A stretch of 64,000 nucleotides of DNA from Hungatella sp. UBA3048 (GCA_002367105.1 DFCS01000042.1:28608-92607); one strand, 5' to 3'; counted from the stretch's first letter, positions 42,785-51,951 are shown. Made by a program: numbers and translations. Notes: generated from the sequence alone by a model not told the origin.

Positions 42785-43834
42785 TTATTTGCTTGCAATA
42801 TCCTTTGTATCTAAATCGCCTTCTGAAATAGCAACCACCTGAGCCCAGACAGTCTCATCCACGGATACGCCATCCTTCATGCTGCGTTCCCTGGTGGTAA
42901 TGGTGCGTTCTCCCGGACAGGTAACCTGGCCGCCTTCCCGCTCTGGATGACTTGCATCCGCTGCGGCAACACGCCGGTTAAGCATTTCCTGGATTTCTTC
43001 CTTTGTCCCGAAAAGATATGGATCATAAGCAATGAATATCTGACAGCAGCCAGTGCAGCTTCCTCTTCCTTCTTCATCCATATCAAAACCGCTGTTTCCG
43101 TTTGCCATGAGAGCGGCTGCTAAATCTAACGCAATGGCCATACCGCTTCCCTTCCAGTATCCGGTGGGAAGGATCCTTTTGCTTTCTTCAATGGCTCCCG
43201 GATCATCCGTTAAGTTCCCTTCTTTATCAAAGCCTCCTGGGAAAGGAAGTTTTTTGTCTGCCAGACGGTAAACTCCAAGCTTTCCGTAAGCATACTGGCT
43301 CATCGCCATATCAAGAACAATAGGACCTTCCTCTCTTGGAATGGCAATGCAGAACGGGTTATTTCCTACGCCCGGCTCATCACTGCCCCAAAGCGGCATA
43401 CAGCTCTCCGTGTTGATCCAGCTCATGCCCATGAAACCGGCTTCTGCCATTCTCCAGGCATAGGTGCCGCCACGCATCCAGTGAGTCGTATTTCTCAAGG
43501 CAACGCATCCGATCCCATGTTCCTTTGAAAGCTCCGTGGCCCGGTCTGCGCAAAACATTGCATTGGTAATACCGATTCCTAAATGTCCGTCGTAATTCTC
43601 AACGGCTCCCCTGGCTCCTATAAGCTCCGGCTGTCCCTTCGGGTCCACCCAGCCCTTCTGCACATATTCTACAAAACGGGGAACACGGTTTAGTCCATGG
43701 CTCTCTACTCCATCGGCACTGGACTGGGCATGGATGGCTGCACAGACCTCAGCCTGTTCCATGGTTAGACCTGCATGTAACAACGCTTTTTTTATTGTCT
43801 CTTTTACTGTCTCATATGGAATTCTTAAGCTCAT
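42785..43834 (-). CDS. Malate/L-lactate/diketogulonate dehydrogenase family protein (YiaK-like)
   Basis: 349 residues of the NAD(P)H-dependent Ldh2 family: SSADGVESHGLNRVPRFVEYVQ, GHLGIGITNAMFCADRA, NTTHWMRGGTYAW, and LDMAMSQYAYGKLGV. The family includes 2,3-diketo-L-gulonate reductase and ureidoglycolate dehydrogenase. Given the YhcH neighbour, reduction of a keto sugar acid is likely. Start ATG 43834 follows an AGAGGAGAAGAT site. Confidence 0.9.
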   Translation of the reverse strand: MSLRIPYETVKETIKKALLHAGLTMEQAEVCAAIHAQSSADGVESHGLNRVPRFVEYVQKGWVDPKGQPELIGARGAVENYDGHLGIGITNAMFCADRATELSKEHGIGCVALRNTTHWMRGGTYAWRMAEAGFMGMSWINTESCMPLWGSDEPGVGNNPFCIAIPREEGPIVLDMAMSQYAYGKLGVYRLADKKLPFPGGFDKEGNLTDDPGAIEESKRILPTGYWKGSGMAIALDLAAALMANGNSGFDMDEEGRGSCTGCCQIFIAYDPYLFGTKEEIQEMLNRRVAAADASHPEREGGQVTCPGERTITTRERSMKDGVSVDETVWAQVVAISEGDLDTKDIASK

Positions 43835-43851
43835 ATCTTCTCCTCTTTCTC

Positions 43852-44628
43852 TTAAGCGGTCCGCGGTGATCTCCCCGCACAGACCATCATCTCCTCGTAA
43901 AGTCCGCTGGCTTCTTCCGGTGAATAGCCATAGACCAAAAACACATCCATTATATAGGGGGAATAGGTGATTCCCATGATTTCCTGGGCAAACCCCATTG
44001 CCGCAATTTCACTGAAAGCAATCACATTAGAATCGTTATGAAGAAAACCAAGGGACCACAGTCTGACCTTCTCTGTCTTCGTGAAAATTTCATGTTTATA
44101 CTGCTCTTCCACGAAATGAAAAAGCTCGTGGGCCAGCAGAAGGCGGCTGATATCAAGCCCCTCTGCCAACAATTCTGAAATCCCCGGCCTTCCAAAGAGC
44201 TTCTCCCCTTTTTTCACCGCATCCATATAGATGCAGATTTTATTGGGCACCCGGTATTCAGCAAAAAGCACCCGGTCTGTTTTCTCCGGGAATTCCGGAA
44301 AGGAGATATCCATTCCCATGGCATGTGCCAGCTTCTTGGGATCCCTGGTCTGGTACTTTTCACAAACCTTATGAGCATATTCTCTTCCGCAGACCAGGCT
44401 TTTCTCCATCCATTCCTTTCGCTGTTCCTCGTTAAACCTTCCATTTAAAGGCTCTCTGGAAAATGCATAGGAATACCATTCCACCGGCTCAATTTCCGCT
44501 AAGTCATTTACCATGTCTTCGATTGGACGTACGTCAAAGCGGGGGCGCTCATACACGCTTGTCCTCTGCTTTCCGAAAAGTCCATCTGTAATGGGCTTTA
44601 GGGCTTTCCGAAACTCTTCCTTCTTCAT
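43852..44628 (-). CDS. Putative zincin-like metalloprotein (HELFH motif)
   Basis: 258 residues that I do not recognise as a named family. Residues 167-171 read HELFH, an HExxH zinc motif within a helix (SRLLLAHELFHFVEEQ), and about 30 residues later FSEIAAMGFAQEI could supply the third ligand. There is no signal peptide, so it would act in the cytoplasm. It sits tightly between the hydantoinase-like gene (6 bases) and the YiaK-like gene (17 bases), so it probably serves the same pathway, as an amidase/peptidase or a non-catalytic binder. Confidence 0.65.
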   Translation of the reverse strand: MKKEEFRKALKPITDGLFGKQRTSVYERPRFDVRPIEDMVNDLAEIEPVEWYSYAFSREPLNGRFNEEQRKEWMEKSLVCGREYAHKVCEKYQTRDPKKLAHAMGMDISFPEFPEKTDRVLFAEYRVPNKICIYMDAVKKGEKLFGRPGISELLAEGLDISRLLLAHELFHFVEEQYKHEIFTKTEKVRLWSLGFLHNDSNVIAFSEIAAMGFAQEIMGITYSPYIMDVFLVYGYSPEEASGLYEEMMVCAGRSPRTA

Positions 44629-44634
44629 AATCGA

Positions 44635-46773
44635 TTAAATCTCCTGTACGGAAGCTATGATCAGGACATCTTCCTCTGGCTCCCGGTCACCTAAGTCCAG
44701 ATTCATAAGAAGCATAACCTGCTCTAAATCTACTGCACTGTAGTCGCATACCCTGGGTCCGAAACATACAAAGAAATCCGGACGCAGCACAGTATCCGTC
44801 TTAAACACGGCATTTTCCTTCCAAAGCTTTTCTACAACCTCTTCGTAATCCTTCGCTTTACATTTCTCAACAACACCGTCGGAACACTGCACTTTAATGA
44901 ATCCCTTGCTGTCTACGATACGCAGAGGTGTTTTACCGTCTTTTTCTCCTTTATAAACATAAAACTTGTCTGTCATCTCAGCCAACTCCACATTGCAGAT
45001 CTTGGGACCGAAATCCTGTAATGCAAGCTCGCAGGCCTCCGGCTCCTCGCAGGCCTTTAAGAGATCCGTAGTCTTTACCTCTGTGGATCCTGTGGCTATG
45101 GCCGTCACCTTTCCTGTCTGGCTGTCGATCTCTATATGGATCTCTACGGAATCAGGAGAAGCACCTGAGCTGACTGCCAGATCTGCCGCCTCTTTTTTCA
45201 GCTCACGGATGTCTTCCTGTGTTGGGTTTGGAATGACTCGCTCTACCACGTCACGAACCATGGAAAGCGCTACGCCAATGGAAGAAATTACTTCCGCATT
45301 TTCCGGTATGCTGTACTGCAGTCCCATCTTGCCGGCACAGTAAGGAACCAGAGAAGCAGCACCGCCGCCGCAGCCTACCAGTTTCATGCTGTCATGATCT
45401 AGCTTGTACTTTTCAGCCAGAGAGTTGATACAGGCATTGATCTTTTCAAAGTCCTTATCCAGAATCTGGGTAGCCAGCTCTTCTACTGTTATGCCAAGCT
45501 TATCAGCAACAGGCTGCATGGCTTTTCTGGCGGAATTTGCATTGCCATGGGCAAAGTATTTTTCATCAATAAGCCCCAGGACGTTTGCAGCATCCGTATT
45601 GGTAAAGCAGATGCGCTTTCCATTCTTTAACCGCAGGGTCACATAGTCGCCCGGATCTCCTGGCTTTGGGCTTACCATTTCGATCTGTGGATCGACGATC
45701 TCATCTTCCGGCATAAAGCAGGCATATTCACAGCCTGCGATATGAGCGGAACGAGGGCCTACGTCTACCACGCATTTATCATTGACACGAACCATGGAAC
45801 CGCCTGCACAGCCTAAAATCCGAACATCCAGAGAGTTGATATAGGTGTCGTGACCGCCGATTTTGGCATAATCCACGCCAGGACGTCCGTTCTTAATGAC
45901 CCCGATGTTGGTGGTAGTTCCTCCAACCTCAAAATAGATGGCATTGGATGCACGAAGATACATGAGGGAACCCATAACCGATGCTGCCGGGCCGGAAAGT
46001 GCTGTCAGGATCGGACGCTTTCTCATTTCACCGATCTCCATAACACCGCCGTCACCTCTCATAATCATTAAGGGCACGTTGACGCCCGCAGATTTTACTG
46101 AGGTTTCTGTTGCGTTTGCAGTCATCATCATCTTCGGCAGAATGGAGGCATTGATTGCCGCCGTTCGGGTGCGGCGGGTAAGTCCGTAAAGTTTTGTAAT
46201 ATCGGAAGCCATTGTTACAGGCACATTTTTCTTCTTTGCGCAGTCATGGATCATCTGCTCTTCCCCCATGCTGTCCACGCCAAAGGCCATGGAAGCCACC
46301 ATTACCTGAGAGCCCTGGGCAAGCAGATCATCGATGTTCTTATTGATGATATCTTCTGTCAGCATTTTTTTCTTAATAAAGGTATTATACACCTTGATCA
46401 TACGGCCGACTTTTTCATCCAGCATAATGTCTTTTAAAGCCAGCTGGCGCTTTGCCAGAAAGCCCTCAAGACCACCCCCTGCTACTCCTACGACTCCAAC
46501 GTTTGCCACATCGCCCTCTATAAAGGCATTGGTAGCCTGGGTGGTGGAGTGAGCCACGAAAACCACATCTTCCGGAGAGATATTATTTTCGTTCATGCAG
46601 TTTTTAAAGCTCTGCACAACACCGGCAGCAACGCCGTCTTTATGGTCATGTGTCGTTTTTACTTCGTTTTTTCCGATAATTTCATGGGTATCGTTATCCA
46701 TTGCAACGCATTTGGTATAGGTACCGCCTACGTCAATTCCCATACGAACCGGTCTGTGTATTCGTTCTGCCAT
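44635..46773 (-). CDS. Hydantoinase/oxoprolinase-family ATPase (HyuA-like)
   Basis: About 712 residues with the HyuA/acetone carboxylase beta layout: MGIDVGGTYTKCV at the N-terminus, HSTTQATNAFIEGD, the second ATP-site segment YFEVGGTTTNIGVIKNG, and VGCGGGAASLVP. Members open cyclic amides or carboxylate ketones using ATP. The separate HyuB partner is not visible. ATG 46773 (MAERIHRP) is preferred, with AAAGGA upstream; a Met seven codons earlier is too close to its own site. It follows the transporter in the operon. Confidence 0.87.
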   Translation of the reverse strand: MAERIHRPVRMGIDVGGTYTKCVAMDNDTHEIIGKNEVKTTHDHKDGVAAGVVQSFKNCMNENNISPEDVVFVAHSTTQATNAFIEGDVANVGVVGVAGGGLEGFLAKRQLALKDIMLDEKVGRMIKVYNTFIKKKMLTEDIINKNIDDLLAQGSQVMVASMAFGVDSMGEEQMIHDCAKKKNVPVTMASDITKLYGLTRRTRTAAINASILPKMMMTANATETSVKSAGVNVPLMIMRGDGGVMEIGEMRKRPILTALSGPAASVMGSLMYLRASNAIYFEVGGTTTNIGVIKNGRPGVDYAKIGGHDTYINSLDVRILGCAGGSMVRVNDKCVVDVGPRSAHIAGCEYACFMPEDEIVDPQIEMVSPKPGDPGDYVTLRLKNGKRICFTNTDAANVLGLIDEKYFAHGNANSARKAMQPVADKLGITVEELATQILDKDFEKINACINSLAEKYKLDHDSMKLVGCGGGAASLVPYCAGKMGLQYSIPENAEVISSIGVALSMVRDVVERVIPNPTQEDIRELKKEAADLAVSSGASPDSVEIHIEIDSQTGKVTAIATGSTEVKTTDLLKACEEPEACELALQDFGPKICNVELAEMTDKFYVYKGEKDGKTPLRIVDSKGFIKVQCSDGVVEKCKAKDYEEVVEKLWKENAVFKTDTVLRPDFFVCFGPRVCDYSAVDLEQVMLLMNLDLGDREPEEDVLIIASVQEI

Positions 46774-46896
46774 TAATTTTCCATTCCTTTCCATTTCCTA
46801 GCCACGCATTCTGGCATAAAGCTATACTTGTTAGGTGTTTGCACCTTAGTTTTAACAATATTTATTCTCTCATTCAGATGAATTGTGAAAAGCGTC

Positions 46897-46922
46897 CGGG
46901 TGCGCAAAGGCGCGCCCGGACC
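46897..46922 (-). other. GC-rich hairpin between transporter and HyuA-like genes
   Basis: Stem GTCCGGGCGCGC with its near-perfect complement (one wobble) and a 2-4 base loop in the 210-base gap, followed on the minus strand by GCTTTTC. It could partly terminate transcription past the transporter or protect the mRNA. Confidence 0.6.
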
Positions 46923-46983
46923 TATGGGTGTTCTATCTTAGATTTGGAGAGTTCGAGTTTCTGTATTAATTGAGAAAATATTC

Positions 46984-48375
46984 CTATGAAAGGAACCATG
47001 CAGCTCCAAGTCCGCCCAGCATAATAAAGGTTGCGATATACTGCAGCACACCGGTTAGATATGCATTGGGGATGGATAGCTTCAGGAAATCTCTTGATTC
47101 AACCTTTGTATAAGCAAGTCCCCATGCAACCCATGACTGGGTAATACAGCTTCCGATATTTACTGTAATTGTCGGAATAGCGAATACCGCATATAAGAAC
47201 GGTACCGAGAAGGAAGCAACATTGGACAACACGCCAAGGGTTGCGGCTCCGCAGCCTACCAGAGTCATTGGTCCACGGAACAATCCCATGCAAAGCAGAA
47301 CAGCGAACACGATACAGACAACAATCTCGCTCCTTGGCATTACGTTGCCTAAAATCACCTTGAAGTAAGGAGAAGCATAAGCTGCTACCTGGTTAAACAT
47401 AGGCAGAGTAAGAAGGAATCCTACGAGCGGAGCGGTATCAACCACACCATCATAGTACAGCTTGTTAACAAGCTGGCAGTTCTCTTTGAACGTTCCATTC
47501 ATTCTTCCGCAAAGGAACAGAGCCAGGAATCCTGCGATTACAAAGCCGCCGATTACGGAGAAATCCAGCCAGATTTTAAGAATAACAGGTACAACAGGAA
47601 GAAGCAGTGTGTAGAAAGGAGCATTCTTCTGTTCAGATGCTGTGCTGCGGGTCTGAGCAGCCCATGCATGTACGGTTTTTGCACGCTTTAAATAGAATGC
47701 AGCAAGTACGGTTGTTGCAACCAGCATGATAACCAGGGCGGCATAACCCCAATGAGATGCATACCAGCCGAGGGTAAACTCCGGCATCTCTTCTGGTTTA
47801 ATAAAGAATGCACGGTACTGTGCAAAGTTTACCGGGTTTAAGTAAATACCGGATGCAACGGAGCCCATAAAAGTAAACAGTGCAACAGACTTTGGAATAC
47901 CCAAAGACATAAGAATTGGAAGCACGATAACGCCGATTGCAATAACCGGGCCGGCTCCTGTCATGGCAGTGAAGATCAATGCCGTAACGATGTTTAACAG
48001 AGCCACTGTAACAAATGGCTTATCTCCGCCTAATTCAACGGTCTTACGGATCAGAGTGGAAGCAATTCCAGTATCCATAAGCACGCGGCCAAACCAGGCA
48101 CCCCAGCAAACGTTTACCAGAGTGGTTCCCCAACCTTCAGGGGCAGACTGGTAAATTTTGTTTAAGGCTGCAATCAGTGTGTTGTCCTTTCCAAACTGCA
48201 GGACTGGATTAGACGCCAGGAAAGATTCACTTGCAAAAAATGTTCCTCCAATTGGAAGGATGGTCCAAAGAAGCGTAATCAGCAGGAAGCCGATCATCAG
48301 GTTATGACCCTTGATACAGTAATACGCCAGGCCAAAGAACGAAATTAATAAAATGATTCCAATAATGTACTCCAA
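46984..48375 (-). CDS. Ion-transporter-superfamily permease (CitMHS/GntP/DcuC-like)
   Basis: 463 residues, hydrophobic throughout, with about 11-12 membrane segments, a cytoplasmic loop near 235-255 (TVHAWAAQTRSTASEQK), and paired re-entrant-like motifs (AMTGAGPVIAIGVIVLPIL and FRGPMTLVGCGAATLG). This fits families that import gluconate, citrate or C4-dicarboxylates by cation symport. Start ATG 48375 follows CATAGGAGGTATTATTTTGG-type spacing. As first gene of the module it names the likely substrate class: an organic acid. Confidence 0.82.
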   Translation of the reverse strand: MEYIIGIILLISFFGLAYYCIKGHNLMIGFLLITLLWTILPIGGTFFASESFLASNPVLQFGKDNTLIAALNKIYQSAPEGWGTTLVNVCWGAWFGRVLMDTGIASTLIRKTVELGGDKPFVTVALLNIVTALIFTAMTGAGPVIAIGVIVLPILMSLGIPKSVALFTFMGSVASGIYLNPVNFAQYRAFFIKPEEMPEFTLGWYASHWGYAALVIMLVATTVLAAFYLKRAKTVHAWAAQTRSTASEQKNAPFYTLLLPVVPVILKIWLDFSVIGGFVIAGFLALFLCGRMNGTFKENCQLVNKLYYDGVVDTAPLVGFLLTLPMFNQVAAYASPYFKVILGNVMPRSEIVVCIVFAVLLCMGLFRGPMTLVGCGAATLGVLSNVASFSVPFLYAVFAIPTITVNIGSCITQSWVAWGLAYTKVESRDFLKLSIPNAYLTGVLQYIATFIMLGGLGAAWFLS

Positions 48376-48566
48376 AATAATACCTCCTATGACTTTTTAT
48401 TCTCCATACAATGCAAACCATTTTGCCGCTTCCTTAAGGCGGCAGCCACTCTCAAATCTTTACCCATACTCCTTTCATCTTTTCTGCCCATGCTTTTTGA
48501 GCCTTAAGGTATGCCCGCAGGGCGTTCATCATAATAATAAATATTTATTTCCATCCGGTCCGGCTT

Positions 48567-49277
48567 TTACGCCTGTCCGGAAAAGAACTGTGGATAGATT
48601 CCCCGAAGCGTTCCCGCATTCCAGAGTACCGAATTAAAGTGATTGGCGCAGATCAGGCATGCGGCTTCTGCATCCCGGCGCTTTAGATTATCCAGCAAAA
48701 GACGTCCCTCTACCTGGACATGTTCAAGGCTCGTCAGGGAAGACATGTCCGTCTTATAGTTAAATGTCGTATACTGAAGATAATTTAAACGCAGTAAATC
48801 ACAATCCATGGTCCGGAAAACCTCCCAGACATACTCATGGCCGCAAAAGGTAGAAAGCAGATAATGAAGCTGCTGCTCCACGATCAGAAAATCAATTGGG
48901 CTTTCTTTATTTACCTCGAATTTCTGATAGTTAAGAACCTCTTCCAGCTGTTCAAGCTGAGATTTTGTAAGACCCTGGCGGCAGATCTCCTCTATGATTG
49001 CCTGTTCCAGCACATTATGTGAAAAAACAGCCTGTCTGATCCGTTCGCTGTCAAGCAGCGTGACCTCAGTTCCTCTCTGAGGATAAACGACGATATATCC
49101 TTCCTCTACCAGTCGGGAAAGAGCATCTCTCACCATCGTCCGGCTGGCATTCATCTGGCTGGACAGAATATTTTCACTCAGGCGTTCACCTGGCCGAATA
49201 TCCAAATTCAATATCTGCATGCGCAGCTGATTATAGATGTCGCTCCTATGGTCACCTTTTCCTACTTCCACTTCCAT
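48567..49277 (-). CDS. GntR/FCD-family transcriptional regulator
   Basis: About 236 residues: winged helix (YNQLRMQILNLDIRPGERLSENILSSQMNASRTMVRDALSRLVEEGYIVVYPQRGTEVT) and an FCD domain. ATG 49277 or GTG 49280 can start after AGGGAGG. It precedes the transporter-HyuA-zincin-YiaK-YhcH run on the same strand and is the likely regulator. Its upstream region carries several copies of a TTGCA-containing word. Confidence 0.88.
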   Translation of the reverse strand: MEVEVGKGDHRSDIYNQLRMQILNLDIRPGERLSENILSSQMNASRTMVRDALSRLVEEGYIVVYPQRGTEVTLLDSERIRQAVFSHNVLEQAIIEEICRQGLTKSQLEQLEEVLNYQKFEVNKESPIDFLIVEQQLHYLLSTFCGHEYVWEVFRTMDCDLLRLNYLQYTTFNYKTDMSSLTSLEHVQVEGRLLLDNLKRRDAEAACLICANHFNSVLWNAGTLRGIYPQFFSGQA

Positions 49278-49280
49278 CAC

Positions 49281-49634
49281 TCTTTTGCCTCCCTATGAAA
49301 ACTGTTGTATCCAATTGCACAAGCACTTATCAGGATTGCACATCAGTATCCCGCAAAATGCATATCAGTGCTCGAAATACACGTTTTGGCATTCATCTTC
49401 TAGTTGTTTACTTTGTAAAATATATCATATCCAATCTTTAAAATCAACTATTTTATTAGCATTTTTTACATTATTTTTTCATCTTTTGGTAAACTTCTGG
49501 TTTTTTTCACAAATAAATTCCATATTTTCCCACAAGTATCCCGCCCAAAGGATTGCATACAAGTTTACTTGCATTCTCTGAAATTCTTCCCTTATCGCAG
49601 TGCAGAAGGCGATAAACAAGCTCTTTTCATAAAG
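49281..49634. promoter_or_regulatory. Control region of the third GntR gene
   Basis: Minus-strand promoter TTGATT (49447-49442), 17 bases, TATATT (49424-49419). Related words occur several times: TTGCACAAGCAC (49315), TTGCACATCAGTATCCCGC (49336), ATGCATATCAGTGC (49359), AGTATCCCGC (49535) and ATTGCATACAAGTTT (49552). They are candidate FCD-regulator sites. No gene is visible. Confidence 0.5.
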
Positions 49635-49685
49635 AAAAAGGAGCCTCGCTCCATGACCGGGATCCAGTCATTTTGCGAGACTCCT
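49635..49685 (-). terminator. Terminator of the HEAT-like/rhodanese transcript
   Basis: Minus-strand hairpin AGGAGTCTCGC ... GCGAGGCTCCT (one mismatch), with an inner TGACTGGATCCCGGTCA stem and followed by TTTTTCTTT. Confidence 0.88.
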
Positions 49686-49724
49686 AATTTAAAATTATAA
49701 AAGTTTACAGGTTCGATGGCATGT

Positions 49725-50183
49725 TTATATTTCTCGTTGATCACGTTTGATACTTTCCAGTGCATTTTGAATGTCTTTGCAAATCAGTGGTTGCATACTG
49801 CTTTTATATCTTTGCGGATTGGCGGTTTCCAGCGCATCGATGATGCATTCAGCCAAATGGTACTTGCTTGCGGCAATCTGAGGAAGAACCTTAATGCACT
49901 GTCTTGCCGTGACAGGCTTCTCATCCATCACATGCATCAAAAGTTCATCGATTATTTCGTCAATCCGGTTATCACTGTCCCATTTGGCATTGGCAGCAAT
50001 CAGGCTGATTCCCCTTGTTCTGACATATGAGTTTGGGTCATGAAGCATTTCGGTGAAAACTTCAAAATAGGAGTAAACAGCATCGGAACTGCCACATTCC
50101 TCCTCAAGCTGTTTCAGGCATTGATAAGCATAATTATGATCTTGATTTTTTAACCCATTTACTAATTCTCCGATTTTATCCAT
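49725..50183 (-). CDS. Small HEAT-repeat-like protein (clostridial 'SufBD' annotation)
   Basis: 152 residues, entirely helical by eye, with repeated two-helix units (YSYFEVFTEMLHDPNSYVRTRGISLIAANAKWD, ITARQCIKVLP-type). Related clostridial proteins are often labelled SufBD although no Fe-S assembly motif is visible. The ATG at 50183 (MDKIGEL) overlaps the stop of the decayed upstream frame, suggesting past translational coupling. Function unknown. Confidence 0.78.
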   Translation of the reverse strand: MDKIGELVNGLKNQDHNYAYQCLKQLEEECGSSDAVYSYFEVFTEMLHDPNSYVRTRGISLIAANAKWDSDNRIDEIIDELLMHVMDEKPVTARQCIKVLPQIAASKYHLAECIIDALETANPQRYKSSMQPLICKDIQNALESIKRDQREI

Positions 50184-50473
50184 TGCCGTTACCGTCCTTT
50201 TCCCTGCGATGCTGCAGATGAATGCCAATATGCCCGATTCCTAAAATTACCGTGGATATCAAAAGCCAGACTGCCTTCCCATATACTCTCAGAAGAAAGA
50301 ATGCGGCAACAGGCAATGATGCGCCCGCGGCCTGCACGTTCAAAAATCAGAAGTACCTTATTCTCACCTTGAGAATCATACCCTTCCGGCTGGTATCTTG
50401 TCCATATGAGATTAGGAATCATTAACATAAGCAAGAAAATCAGCCCTACATAGGAAAAGCCTAAATGTCCCAT
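50176..50473 (-). pseudogene. Decayed small membrane-protein gene with internal deletion/frameshift
   Basis: The frame from ATG 50473 begins MGHLGFSYVGLIFLLMLMIPNLIW and reads sensibly to about LIFERAG, then becomes unlike protein. A second frame from about 50328 reads ASLPVAAFFLLRVYGKAVW and then ISTVILGIGHIGIHLQHRR, a plausible membrane C-terminus of the same kind of protein, ending in TAA 50178-50176. I recall clostridial homologues of about 150 residues in which these parts are joined by further membrane segments. The gene seems to have lost its middle and shifted frame. Confidence 0.72.
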
Positions 50474-50506
50474 AGTTTCACCTGCCAGATTAATTCTGAT
50501 TTCCGG

Positions 50507-50824
50507 TTATATTCCCTTTTCCAGTTTACCGTGGTAATCCGCGATTCCGCCTATATCTGTAACAGAATAACCATAGGTCCGCAGGTAACGGCAGGCCTGT
50601 CTGCTGCGGGCTCCGCTGCGGCAATAAACAAATACCGGATTGTTTTTGTTAAGCTTAATGGATTCCAAACGTTCCAGCGGCATATTAACACTGCCGGGAA
50701 CATGACCATTGGCATATTCCTGTGCCGTACGTACATCCAGCAATACTGCATTGGACGTGTTGTTTGCCTGCTCAATTCCTGAAGCAAAATCCGAATGGTT
50801 AGAAAAAAAGTTAAATATGCTCAT
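50507..50824 (-). CDS. Single-domain rhodanese (sulfurtransferase)
   Basis: 105 residues: LLDVRTAQEYANGHVPGSVNMPL, then the active-site loop YCRSGARS with Cys68, and the C-terminal GGIADY. A cytoplasmic persulfide carrier or sulfurtransferase. Start ATG 50824 follows GAAGGAGATGCTGAA. Upstream a palindrome CAATGTC/GACATTG (50889-50907) lies near the presumed -35 region ahead of a TATAAT at about 50870, indicating regulated expression. Confidence 0.92.
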   Translation of the reverse strand: MSIFNFFSNHSDFASGIEQANNTSNAVLLDVRTAQEYANGHVPGSVNMPLERLESIKLNKNNPVFVYCRSGARSRQACRYLRTYGYSVTDIGGIADYHGKLEKGI

Positions 50825-50930
50825 TTCAGCATCTCCTTCTCATTTAAAATATTCCTATAACGATGATCTCATTATAACGGTTATAAGGCAATGTCTCAGT
50901 GACATTGTTACATAAATGAGAATATCTGCA

Positions 50931-51629
50931 TCACCATGGCCTTTCTTTTTCAAGCCATCCCATGGATTCCCAGTAATTCACATCCGCAGGGTTAAAATGA
51001 AACTGTTTGTGCATAAATCTCATGACATAAAATAAAGTTTTAACCTTCAAAGAAGATGTTACAGGTTTATTTTTTCCTTTGATCTTATCCGAAAGCCTGT
51101 CAATTTCCTTTTGCAGCTTTGCCTTCCTTTTGCCAGCCACAGTATCCCAATCACTTCCATAGACATTCCTTCCAAATGTATAAATATTCGAAATGCCCCA
51201 AAAGGTCATACTATCCTTTATATCCCGAAGCGCAGACCTGGTTCCTGCACCTGCTGCCGTAGAAATGAGAAGAGCCTGCTTATGAAACATTTCCTTTCTC
51301 GGCTGATGAGCCATCCATTGGTACCCAAAATGGTCAAGAAACGCCTTCATCTGCCCCGGGACATGATAGACGTAAACTGGTGCCGTAAAAATCAGTAAAT
51401 CGGCTTCAAGCATGGACTCTAAAATCGGTTTCAGATAACCATAATCCGGACATTTCCTATAATTGGTAAAGCAGTTCCAACAGCCAATGCAAAAATTTGG
51501 CATATCTTTTGGCAGAAAAAATTCCTTTACAGAGTCTGCTCCTGATAGATTCAAAACAAATCGCTGTGCAATGTTGTAAGTACTGGATTTTGACTTTCGC
51601 TGCGTTGCATAAATCACGGTAATTTTCAT
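50931..51629 (-). CDS. Flavodoxin-like NAD(P)H-dependent FMN reductase family protein
   Basis: 232 residues. The N-terminus KITVIYATQRKSKSSTYNIA is the FMN phosphate loop; a Cys motif FCIGCWNCFTNYRKCPDY follows, then DLLIFTAPVYVYHVPGQMKAFLDHF. It resembles the iron-sulfur-flavoprotein-like/multimeric reductase families, with a C-terminal helical tail. It would reduce quinones or other acceptors. Start ATG 51629 follows ACAGGAGGATTGAGCC. Confidence 0.87.
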   Translation of the reverse strand: MKITVIYATQRKSKSSTYNIAQRFVLNLSGADSVKEFFLPKDMPNFCIGCWNCFTNYRKCPDYGYLKPILESMLEADLLIFTAPVYVYHVPGQMKAFLDHFGYQWMAHQPRKEMFHKQALLISTAAGAGTRSALRDIKDSMTFWGISNIYTFGRNVYGSDWDTVAGKRKAKLQKEIDRLSDKIKGKNKPVTSSLKVKTLFYVMRFMHKQFHFNPADVNYWESMGWLEKERPW

Positions 51630-51758
51630 GGCTCAATCCTCCTGTAAAACTATTCCAAAAAAGCTAAGAAACATCCAGTTATTATTATAACAGATAAGTA
51701 AATAATATACCATTATTACTATAATTTTGGTTACGAGCAATTGTTTGGGATTAATCAC

Positions 51759-51787
51759 TTGACGTATCCATTCCTAAATATTATCAT
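51759..51787 (+). promoter_or_regulatory. Promoter of the LytTR two-component operon
   Basis: TTGACG (51759-51764), 17-base spacer and TATCAT (51782-51787). A TTGGGA/TCCCAA inverted repeat follows at about 51818-51841 in the 160-base leader. Confidence 0.55.
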
Positions 51788-51951
51788 ATAACCGTAAGGT
51801 CTAAACAAATGATAAGTCCCTTGGGACAATCTGGCATTTCCCAACATAAAGAAATGAGCTGGTCAATAAAAATCGGTGGGGTAATAGGGAGAGAGGATCA
51901 TAATAGACAATTAAGAAACTAGTTTTTATGAAGAAGGGAGTTAAACAAAAC

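Noticed and set aside
49281..49634. CRISPR array suggested by repeated TTGCA words
   Set aside because: The copies are short, imperfect and irregularly spaced, consistent with regulator sites and not with repeats and spacers.
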